NCBI GenBank assembly: GCA_035222895.1
Contig: JAVYIG010002222.1
Coordinates: 186,001 to 250,000 of the forward strand
Direction: 5' to 3'
Source: Strongylocentrotus droebachiensis
Taxonomy: Eukaryota; Echinodermata; Echinoidea; Camarodonta; Strongylocentrotidae
DNA length: 64,000 nucleotides
Shown here: positions 56,437 to 64,000 of the stretch, one piece after another
Position numbering within the stretch: position 1 is the first letter of the stretch
Layout of the letters: the number at the start of each line of letters is the position of its first letter
Translations under genes and position numbers: made by a program
Notes under the pieces: generated by a model
What the model was told of the DNA's origin: nothing
Database searches by the model: none
The model's input: the letters and a program-made list of their open reading frames with translations, nothing else

Positions 56437-57052
56437 CAGGCGCGGATCTACGGGGGGGGGTTTAGGGGGTTTAAACCCCCCCCTTGGGCGGCCCCAAAAA
56501 AAAAAAAAAAAAAAAAAAAGGGGGAAAAAAAGAGAAAAAAAAGAAAAAAAGAAAGAAAAAAGAACGCACGCTGGAGAGAAACCCTTTCAAGTGCAAATAT
56601 TGTGAGAAGATATTCAACTCATCTGGTAACTTAACCAAACACATGATAACTCTGGATATAACTGTGTATTTAACTGTTACTTGATTTAAAAAGACGTTAT
56701 CATGCACTGCTTTTTATGGTCTCCATTGTGTTAATAGATGCCAGGAAAACATCACTTACGGGGTTCAAATAAACACCCCAAAAAAAATCGGCTCGCCGCT
56801 TCGCGGCTCGTGGACGATGCTCCGCATCGTCATTATTTTATTTAACTGTTACTTGATTTAAAAAGACGTTATCATGCACTGCTTTTTATGGTCTCCATTG
56901 TGTTAATAGATGCCAGGAAAACATCACTTACGGGGTTCAAATAAACACCCACAAAAAAATCGGCTCGCCGCTTCGCGGCTCGTGGACGATGCTCCGCATC
57001 GTCATTATTTTGGTCAAACCCCCCCCTTAGCAAAAAGCTAGATCCGCCCCTG
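56437..57052. mobile_element. hAT-like element carrying a zinc-finger fragment
   Basis: Left end CAGGCGCGGATCTACGGGG; right end, reversed, CAGGGGCGGATCTAGC. Only TCAAG is shared outside (56432-56436, 57053-57057), shorter than the usual 8 bp. Inside are a zinc-finger fragment at about 56565-56650 and a tandem duplication of about 173 bp (56667 and about 56839 onward) with CTCGCCGCTTCGCGGCTCG. Confidence 0.7.
56565..56652 (+). pseudogene. C2H2 zinc-finger gene fragment
   Basis: Codons for THAGEKPF (the usual inter-finger linker) are followed, after a one-base shift, by NPFKCKYCEKIFNSSGNLTK then HM. This is a C-x2-C...F...L..H finger. The second zinc-binding histidine is not present in the expected place, and the frame ends soon after. 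A captured and decayed piece of a host C2H2 gene is the simplest reading. Confidence 0.75.
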
Positions 57053-57059
57053 TCAAGAA

Positions 57060-57480
57060 GCATATTTCTTGCCTGGCTGTAAATTTAGGAATTTGTTATT
57101 TTACAACAAACGCATAAAAAAAGTATAGTTTATTAAAAAATGGGGAAAAATCTCTGAAAATTATTTCAGCATTATGTGTAAACCACCGTTATGGAATTAG
57201 AAATAAACCACGTTTGAATTTTATTTTCCCCGAGCCCCCTCCACGATCAGTACGCTAGTGCCCCGCCCAGGCGCACCGGAAGCAGTTTGGGATTAGGGGG
57301 GGGGGGGGCAAACATTCCAGGGGGCTCACCTTCCAGGGGGCAGTGACGTAATGAATGAGCAAAAACGTTTGGAAGTGTGGGGGGGGGGAAGAAGGAAAAT
57401 CTGCATCACCACCACTCTTATACGTTACATGCAGGCCCCGCGGAACGTTTTTCAAAGTGGAGTATTACCGATCAGGTAGA
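57060..57480. other. Repeat fragments, including a CAGTGACGTAATGA word
   Basis: CAGTGACGTAATGAATGAGC near 57343 with a following G-run and CTGCATCACCACCACTCTTA matches the repeat near 8834. No gene. Confidence 0.5.
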
Positions 57481-58020
57481 GCGTACATTAATTGGCGTGG
57501 GGTCCAGGGCCTAACCCTCAGCAGGGGGGGGGGGGGTCAAGGGGCTGAGCCCCCGGAAGCTCAGGGTTTTTAGGTATTAAATTACGGTCAGATAAGCATA
57601 ATTTAGATATCTTATATTTGTGACACTGGCAGGTTACTAATTGGTGGAGAGGCCATGGGGCAGAGTCCCCGGAAGCTCAGGGGTTTTAGGTATTTAATTA
57701 CGGTAAGATGAGCATCCAGGGTCCCTCTTTAAGGCCATTGATATGATCCAAGGGCAGGGCCCTCGGAAGCTCAGAAGTTTTAAAATTAAACCACGGTCAC
57801 TTAGGGCCCTTGGTGCGGTCCAGGGGCAGAGCCCTCTGAAGCTCAGGGATTTTAGGTATTTAATTTCGGTCAGATGTGCATCCAGAGGGCCGCCTTAGGG
57901 CCCTTGGTGGGGTCCGGGGGCGGAGCCACCGTAAGCTCTGTGGATTTAGGCATTTAATAACGGTCAGATGAACATATTTTGATACCTCATAATTATGTGA
58001 CATAGGCAGGTCACTTATTT
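57480..58020 (-). repeat. ~111-bp satellite-like array, reverse orientation
   Basis: At least four units of the GAAGCTCAGGGGTTTTAGGT / ATTACGGTCAGATGAGCAT family, the same as at 55875-56275. A further GGGCCCTTGGTGGGGTCCGG-bearing variant is present. Confidence 0.82.
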
Positions 58021-58690
58021 TTTTCTCTCTCTTTCTTTCTTTTTCTCTGGAACATACTTTTTCAAAAAGTTATGGGGGCTCGAGACCCCGAGCCCAGCCG
58101 TTTTGCAAAAACAATGTCATAAAGCCTTCTAAATAAGCATATTTTTCGCCCGTCTGTAAATTTGGGAATTTCAGGCTATTTTTACTAACGTTTTTGGGGG
58201 GCAAAAATGCGTTTTGCCCCCCCCCCCCCACCCCCACTTCCGGCGCCTATGGCTCCGCCCCCCCCCCGAACTACACTTTGTTGGCGGAAAAATCGCAACT
58301 GATCTCTCCTACCTTTCTTTTTCTTTTTTTTCTTTCTTTTCCTTTCTCTCCTCTTTCCCTTCCCTTCCTTCTCTCTCTTTTAGGTTTGCTGGGGGGGGGG
58401 GGGGAGGCAAGGCCCTTTCGCCCCCCGATGTCTTTCTTCCCCCTTTTATTTTCTTCTTTCTCTTCTTTCTTTCCCTTTCTCTCCTCTTTCCCTTCTCTTC
58501 CTTCTCTTTTTCTCTCTCTCTCTCTCTCTCTCTCCCGTTTTTCCTTTTTTTTGTCCTTCTTTTTTCCCCCTTTTTTCCCCTTTTTTTCCAGGGGGGGGGG
58601 GGGTGCGATTTTTCAAATTTTCGAGGGTCAACATAAAAAATAGTGCTCACTACCCCCCCAAAAAATCTCCAATTCGCGTTCCATAGCATC
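58021..58690. mobile_element. Repeat with CTTT-rich core and C/G-run ends
   Basis: C-runs near 58217 and 58257, a long CTTTCTCTC tract (about 58310-58600) and the GTGCGATTTTTCAAATTTTC word shared with 43106. It resembles the pyrimidine cores at 4935-5095 and 39600-39800. Exact ends are not resolved. Open frames on both strands read low complexity. Confidence 0.55.
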
Positions 58691-58863
58691 CTGTTGCTCG
58701 CTCCATGCATGCTTTTCGCGTTTCGCGATTCTTCGGCGTTCATTACTTAGAAAATAGAAACGCACGTGCAACGTTGATTTTAAGGCCTCAGTGAAGCGCA
58801 ACGCCGAGAGGACCGAGTTTTACCCTTATTTTCAACCTGTAACAATACAATAATCATCTTAAT

Positions 58864-58866
58864 ATG
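58864..58866 (+). CDS. SNU13: SNU13 exon 1: probable single ATG codon
   Basis: ATG is followed directly by a consensus donor GTATGT. Exon 2 starts in phase 0 with GCT GAT GAA, so the joined protein would begin M-A-D-E-V-N-P-K, one residue shorter at the N-terminus than human. The region just upstream (58690-58863) has moderate CpG content. No better ATG-donor was noticed in the 2.9 kb before exon 2, but the search was by eye. Confidence 0.45.
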
Positions 58867-61800
58867 GTATGTTTCATACTCTTTTAAAATTTAAGAATAT
58901 ATTCATTTGTCATTTGTTGTGATTTGAGATATTCTGTCAATTTTTGTGTAACATTTGTACCGTGTTTGTCGATGAGTGTATTGACTGCCAATTTGTACAT
59001 AATAATGGATGTGTGGGACTAGCACGTGCACGCGTGGTGTGCACGTTTGGACGTCGGTGTGGTATGGCATCCATGCATTGGTAGATATTCGCCCTTGCCT
59101 TTGTACTTGAAGCAGTGTGTACCATTTTGAATTAAATTGGCAAGTTAGTGGAGGGTGATTTGGGAATTGTAGTGTACTGTGTAGACTCTACTGCAGTGTA
59201 GGATGTAGTCGGGCAGTGTTTGGAATAGACCGAAAGCTTCAGTCTCTATAATCGTCGGTTGTTCCACTGAGACTACGTCTGGCTCCACTAGACCTCGGTT
59301 ATACAGACTGAACGACTGCCTATACCACCACACGTTGAAGATATCACGGCTAGATTTTAGCCGTTAGGCCCCTCCCACAAACATGACAAACTTGCCACGG
59401 CCGTATTGTTATGCCCCCAAAATCCCCCAAAATGTCATTTTACCTCGTGCATGTCCAATTTTAAATTAGGCCTAGGCTATAATACATCGGTTCCACTTAC
59501 TAACTTGCTTGAAATAATCCGTTTAATGGTCCCTTTTAAGGAAATTATGGGTCAAAATCGACATCCATGTTGAAAATCTTGCAAGCCGTGTTAAACTCTC
59601 GCTGCCGTCAATCTCATCCCTTCTAGTCTACGCCGAAGGCAAAATGATTATGAAGGAAAAACTGTGCGCCATCTACACGTTCGTAATGGCGTTATCACAG
59701 TTTTTCCTTCATAATCATTTTGCCTTCGGCGTAGACTAGAAGGGATGAGATTGACGGCAGCGAGAGTTTAACACGGCTTGCAAGATTTTCAACATGGATG
59801 TCGATTTTGACCCATAATTTCCTTAAAAGGGACCTTTAAACGGATTATTTCAAGCAAGTTAGTAAGTGGAACCGATGTATTATAGCCTAGGCCTAATTTA
59901 AAATTGGACATGCACGAGGTAAAATGACATTTTGGGGGATTTTGGGGGCATAACAATACGGCCGTGGCAAGTTTGTCATGTTTGTGGGAGGGGCCTAACG
60001 GCTAAAATCTAGCCGTGATATCTTCAACGTGTGGTGGTATAGGCAGTCGTTCAGTCTGTATAACCGAGGTCTAGTGGAGCCAGACGTAGTCTCAGTGGAA
60101 CAACCGACGATTATAGAGACTGAAGCTTTCGGTCTATGTTTGGAAGAGCTTTGTCTGTTTGTGAATGTGACTTTCGCAGGGCTGTCAGTGTCAACTTGGG
60201 GAACTGCTTCGAGTGAGGGGGGGGGGGGGGGGGGGTTGACAATAATTGCTCACTACCCCCCCCCCCCACCACCCCCCCCCCCCCCCCCCTGTTGAGCAAA
60301 AAAATTGCATACGATACGGTACGCTGGTTCATTTTACACGTTTGGCGGGAGGTTTTTTCAGAAACTGGGAGATAGCCGGAGAGCGGGAGTCTCCCTCTAC
60401 GAGCTGGTGGGGGCGGCGAATGAGTGTGGTGGCTAGAGACTCCCTCCAAATGCGAGAGGGTTGAAAGCCCTGCTTTTGTGAGTGAGTTTTTCTTGGCTTG
60501 GGGCTGGGCTTCCGGCTTGGTTTTACTTATGCCTGGCCGTTTCAAAGCTTGAGTTTGGCACGGTCACTTCACGAATGTCGAAATCGTTATTTAATAAGTA
60601 TTAACAATTTACAAGATCAACGACATGTTGAAGCTGTTGATCGACTTGTTCACAAAGTGACGAACCGTCTGGCTCTTTTGTTAAGGCCAAGACCAGCGAT
60701 AATATCTGCAACAAAATGAAGAGACTTGCCACTTGTTGTGAGATTGATTTGTTAATGTTGCAGGGAGCTCTCTCCCTGACCACGTGCAAACATTGCATTG
60801 CAAAGGCATATATAAACACGTCACAGATCTTCACAGAGTAACTTTGCAAGGTTAATCATGCTATCAGATTCAGATGAGGAATAATAAGACATGTTTTATG
60901 TTGTTTATTACTGGTCTCTGTTTATCAGGATGACCCAATTTGTGCCTCGGAATGCTCAGCCCGACAGTCTGAGTTCCGAGCTACAGCACTATTACAAATA
61001 CTGTATTTTCACTTTTTTCAGATTATTATTAAACGGTTAAACGAAACCGCCCGTGTACTTTTAACGGTTAACCGTTTAGCACAAAAACCGTAATGACTCT
61101 GGCTTACAAGGAAAGTAAGAAAAATATACTGGTACTAGTTGAAAAGAGAAGACGTGAGAAAGAGATGGTACTAGTTACTACTTTATGTTTACAACAGAAG
61201 ATCTATTGTAGATCTGTCACGATCACTGTAAGACCAGTCTAGCATCTTAGTAGGCTAGGATGCGTAGTGTCCTAAGCATAGAAAACTAGGTATCCCAAGG
61301 GTAGGGCTTTCTCTTTTCTTAAACAAACCAAGTGTGAATGTTATAGAATCAAATGTATTGATTGGGCATTTAATACATACATATCTTCAACAGTGATGTT
61401 GAACAGATGATTTCATCTGCTACGTGTTGTAGAAGATCCATACATGCCAACTGTTCAGATTAAAGAGGAACATTCCTCTTTTTGGGAGAAGATAATTATC
61501 ATTTTAATGCAGGTGTTCCTCTTCCTGTACAAATTTGTCTGTAGTATTGAATAGGAGAGTTAGGATTGTTCCTCTTTTTTTTTTAAATAGCATAATTTGT
61601 ACAGATTTCTGATTTTCAAATGTTGGCATGTATGAAGATCTCATACCAACAATACATGGACATCACAATATTTGTTGGCCTAACCTCGTGGATGGGTGGT
61701 GGACCAATTTTCAATGTATTTCTTTTCCTCTTGGGCACTCACAGGCTGATGAAGTAAACCCCAAAGCCTACCCTCTGGCTGATGGTGACCTGACAAAGAA

Positions 61801-64000
61801 ACTCCTCAATCTGGTCCAGCAAGCCGTCAACTATAAGCAGCTCAGGAAGGGAGCCAATGAAGGTAAGTTCTACTTACATGTACATGGTTCAGAAAACAGG
61901 TTCAGTACTAACATGGGCTTGGTCACATGACCTCCCCCCCCCCCACAACAAAGATATATCTGTGGTTCTGTCCACACAATCCATTGAAAACTACAATCTA
62001 TACTCATTGTGAGAAGAAAAAAATTGAAAAAAGGAATAAGGAGTAATGTACTAAACATTTGTAAATAATATTGAGCTCTTCATTATAAAGGAATGCTTCT
62101 AAATAGATGATCACTTAGCCAGTTAGCCTGCCTCTGAACTAAAGAATTTATTTAACTTCGAAAAAGTGCTAGGCAGTTTATATTTTTTTGCATTTGATCT
62201 GCATGCTTTCAATGTTTATGATACATTTCACTTACTCCTTATCATGAATGTAATCATAATCCATGTGGGAAGGGAGCCTTCTAGAATCTGCCTCCAGCAC
62301 CGCCCTCACCACCCCGACAGACACCCGTACATCAACCACCGCCACCCGCCGAACCCTCAAAGCAGCCGCCAGCCTCGCAGCTACACTGCACAGCAGACGA
62401 CAACAGACTACAACGCCGCCTACGTCGGGGACACACACAGCGTCTCGCTGACAACACACCCCACTCATCAACTCGAAACTCTCCTAAGTCCGCAACCCGG
62501 AGACTCCAGCCCAGACGGATAGTCAGACGAATTACCAGCCGACCATCCATGCCCACCCGATGACTTAAGCCGACATACGGTCACCTATTTTTCCCTGACG
62601 TCCGCACACCGGTGACTTAAGCTCACGCACGCCAGCTATTCCCCACTCCTGACGACGGATAGTCAACCTGTTCGAAACGTTGAGCCACTCATCCTCTCCA
62701 AGCGCTATAGTTCTCCTGAGAACTATATGCCAAGAAAGATAACAAACAGTCCTTTTCAGGACTACACTCCTCCAAGAAAGATTACCGAGTCAGAGTCCTG
62801 TTCAGGACTCCTCAAACCTCTCTCTCTCTCACACACATGGTGCAACCGCAAACCTACTGTATAACTAACAATAATCTTTTGTTTTCTTGAACCTTCCACA
62901 GCCACCAAGACCCTGAACCGTGGTATCTCTGAGTTCATCATCCTGGCTGCTGATGCCGAGCCCCTAGAGATTCTGCTTCACCTGCCCCTCCTGTGCGAGG
63001 ATAAGAACGTCCCCTACGTCTTTGTCAGGTCCAAGGAAGGTAGGTCATCCACTGGCTCAGTCACAGGATTCAAATCTCAGCAGTTTTCAGTTGACATCAT
63101 GGTTTAGGTTTAAACCTCCTTCCTGAGTTATTGTGAAGAGCCAAAATGGCGAAAGCATGATTTGAAAAACTGGTCATGAATTCATGATCTGGTGAAAATT
63201 CCTCTGCATCAATTTTGTACACTAAGTAAATTCTAAAAACTAGTGCAGACAGGCTTTAATGTCAACCCTGCACTGGACCAAACACTATACCAAGTGCCTG
63301 AATGCCCACCCTGTACATTTGAAAAAATTAAGCCTGAAGCATTTGTTGTGGTAGATGTCAGAGCACCAACAAACTAACTCTTTTTATTGGGGGGGGGGGG
63401 ATATGAAATATTTTGTGTTCCCTGTAACAATCTTAACTCTTTTCCACCAAAGTCAATGGGTGGTTTAAACCATAGTTCAGGGTTAAAACAATTTCTTTGA
63501 GTGGGCTTTAGTGTCTGCTTCATGAATAAAGGAAGGTTACATTGAAACCTGCTACTGTCAGAGGACAAGACCCTATATCAACTGTCAAACTTGAAATTCA
63601 GACTGATAAGTTGAAAATATGTAACTCTGTGATTGAGATAAGATTCAGACCCTGTGTATTGGAAAGCCATAACTTACAAAGGTTGGCTAGTTGAGGATCA
63701 CTATGCTGTTATTTATTGCAGTTAACGATCATGTTTATTCTTAAAAGATCATGTTTATTATGCCTATCAATTAAGGGAAGTCACAGTGGGACTTTACACT
63801 AGGATAGCGAGAAATGTTACAACATTTTTTGATCCGCTAGTAATTTGCAACATTCATAGTTCCCAATAGTGCGAGATAAGTTGCCAATATTTGTCATAAG
63901 GCCTGGAGGGACAACAGATTTTCCATGTTAAAAGCAATTTTAAAAATAATCAAAAACACTTGCAATTTTTATCTTAATTCCCTTCAACTTTTCACAGGAG
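58864..64000 (+). CDS. SNU13: SNU13 / NHP2L1 (15.5K K-turn RNA-binding protein), 3' end beyond window
   Basis: Exons 2 and 3 encode [60 protein letters not shown] and [20 protein letters not shown] with VRSKE, close to human SNU13 (128 residues). Family knowledge: the protein binds kink-turns in U4 snRNA and box C/D snoRNAs in the nucleus and nucleolus and seeds assembly of both particles. The RNA-binding stretch [13 protein letters not shown] is fully present. About 42 C-terminal residues lie outside the window. The frame across exons 2-3 is consistent. Exon 1 is tentative. No paralogue such as NHP2 or RPL7A fits as well. Confidence 0.95.
58867..61744 (+). other. Presumed SNU13 intron 1
   Basis: Contains the 913-bp foldback at 59225-60137 and a G-run/C-run repeat piece near 60216-60290. 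At about 61030-61075 it has AAACGGTTAAACG and CGGTTAACCGTTT words in inverted arrangement. The remainder is unassigned. If exon 1 is elsewhere, part of this is promoter. Confidence 0.5.
59225..60137. mobile_element. 913-bp near-perfect foldback element, TSD GTTTGGA
   Basis: Left arm 59225-59666 and right arm 59696-60137 are both 442 bp and align without gaps; one mismatch was noticed (GGTCCATTAAA-type against GGTCCCTTTAA-type context near 59529/59834). The 29-bp spacer (59667-59695) itself pairs CGCCAT with ATGGCG. GTTTGGA flanks both sides (59218-59224, 60138-60144); counting the adjacent T, it could be 8 bp. Ends are ATAGACCGAAAGC. The mirrored open frames starting [14 protein letters not shown] are duplicates of one arm sequence and are not called as genes. 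Confidence 0.9.
61745..61862 (+). CDS. SNU13: SNU13 exon 2
   Basis: 118 nt: residues 2-40 ([20 protein letters not shown] then [19 protein letters not shown]) and the first base of 41. Acceptor GGCACTCACAG, donor GTAAGTTC. Confidence 0.96.
61863..62901 (+). other. SNU13 intron 2
   Basis: Contains a CCGCC/CACC-rich block (about 62280-62520) and the third copy of the tail repeat (about 62600-62872). The remainder is unassigned. Confidence 0.7.
62270..62872 (+). mobile_element. Retroelement 3' portion with palindromic tail
   Basis: A C-rich, coding-looking stretch is followed by CCTGACGACGGATAGTCAAC and GTTCGAAACGTTGAGC. Then come the palindrome TATAGTTCTCCTGAGAACTA, AGTCCTTTTCAGGACT and TGGTGCAACCGCAAACC. 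The tail words are shared with 14716-14930 and 15424-15665. The TGACGACGG...CGAAACGTT layout recalls the ends of Penelope-like and related retroelements; that assignment is tentative. Confidence 0.5.
62902..63039 (+). CDS. SNU13: SNU13 exon 3
   Basis: 138 nt: completes Ala41, then residues 42-86 ([45 protein letters not shown]) and the first base of 87. Acceptor CCTTCCACAG, donor GTAGGTCA. Confidence 0.96.
63040..64000 (+). other. SNU13 intron 3 to window end
   Basis: AT-rich with a G-run near 63390. The window ends TTTTCACAGGAG. Either CACAG (exon from 63998) or the following GAG (exon from 64001) could be the acceptor. Confidence 0.7.

Noticed and set aside
56432..57057. Claim of a full 8-bp target duplication for the zinc-finger-bearing element
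   Set aside because: Only TCAAG matches on both sides; the adjoining bases differ.
58194..58743. Overlapping frames of about 140-150 codons on both strands
   Set aside because: They read a CTTT-rich tract and C/G-runs. Similar tracts at 4935-5095 and 39600-39800 give the same kind of frame.
60029..60295. Protein beginning [14 protein letters not shown]
   Set aside because: The same frame is mirrored in the other arm of the foldback (59145-59333, minus). It ends in a G-run and has no known domain.
62263..62556. Overlapping frames on both strands in SNU13 intron 2
   Set aside because: The block is C-rich. The plus-strand frame has no convincing domain and the stretch is better read as part of a retroelement end.

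Overview
The window is nuclear DNA of an animal. Coding exons are short, are separated by introns with GT...AG ends, and the space between them is filled by transposable elements and simple repeats. The protein sequences, the (GCGA)n/GAGCG motifs and the abundance of CAGTGGCG-ended hAT-type elements best fit an echinoderm, probably a sea urchin. The species is an inference; no marker gene settles it.

Three host genes can be reconstructed. (1) SLC26A11, a sulfate/anion transporter, lies on the minus strand in 15 coding exons from 34534 to 13305. The exons join without any frame conflict into 691 codons: a SLC26 transmembrane core, a STAS domain, and a long acidic tail ending in a possible PDZ ligand. 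(2) PSMD10 (gankyrin), the ankyrin-repeat assembly chaperone of the 26S proteasome, lies on the minus strand in 6 coding exons from 55339 to 45442, encoding 221 residues. (3) SNU13/NHP2L1 (15.5K, a K-turn RNA-binding protein of U4 snRNP and box C/D snoRNPs) lies on the plus strand. Exons 2 and 3 are certain (61745-61862, 62902-63039), a single-codon exon 1 at 58864 is probable, and the 3' end runs off the window. PSMD10 and SNU13 are head to head across about 3.5 kb of repeats. The three genes do housekeeping jobs with no evident shared pathway.

Layout: 1-13300 holds no recognisable host gene. It has minisatellites, tandem and inverted duplications, a broken non-LTR retrotransposon (6553-8190), a broken SGNH-hydrolase-like retroelement ORF (about 9270-9961) and a nested-hairpin palindrome (11909-12139). 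13305-34534 is SLC26A11, whose introns carry many elements with visible target-site duplications. 34535-45440 is intergenic, with a CCC-ended element, a 1.95-kb hAT-like element made of 127-bp repeats, a CTACC-rich array and an L1/Tx1-like fragment. 45442-55339 is PSMD10; its intron 4 is almost filled by a decayed, intron-containing DNA transposon. 55340-64000 is a repeat-rich divide followed by SNU13, with a 913-bp near-perfect foldback element in its presumed first intron.

The most unusual material is the mobile DNA. Six elements have exact 8-bp target duplications and one foldback has a 7-8 bp duplication. Two TTAA-flanked elements and a TTAA-ended foldback are present. One hAT-like element contains several further repeats inside it. 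One hAT-like element carries a C2H2 zinc-finger fragment. The intron-containing transposon has repeated subterminal motifs.
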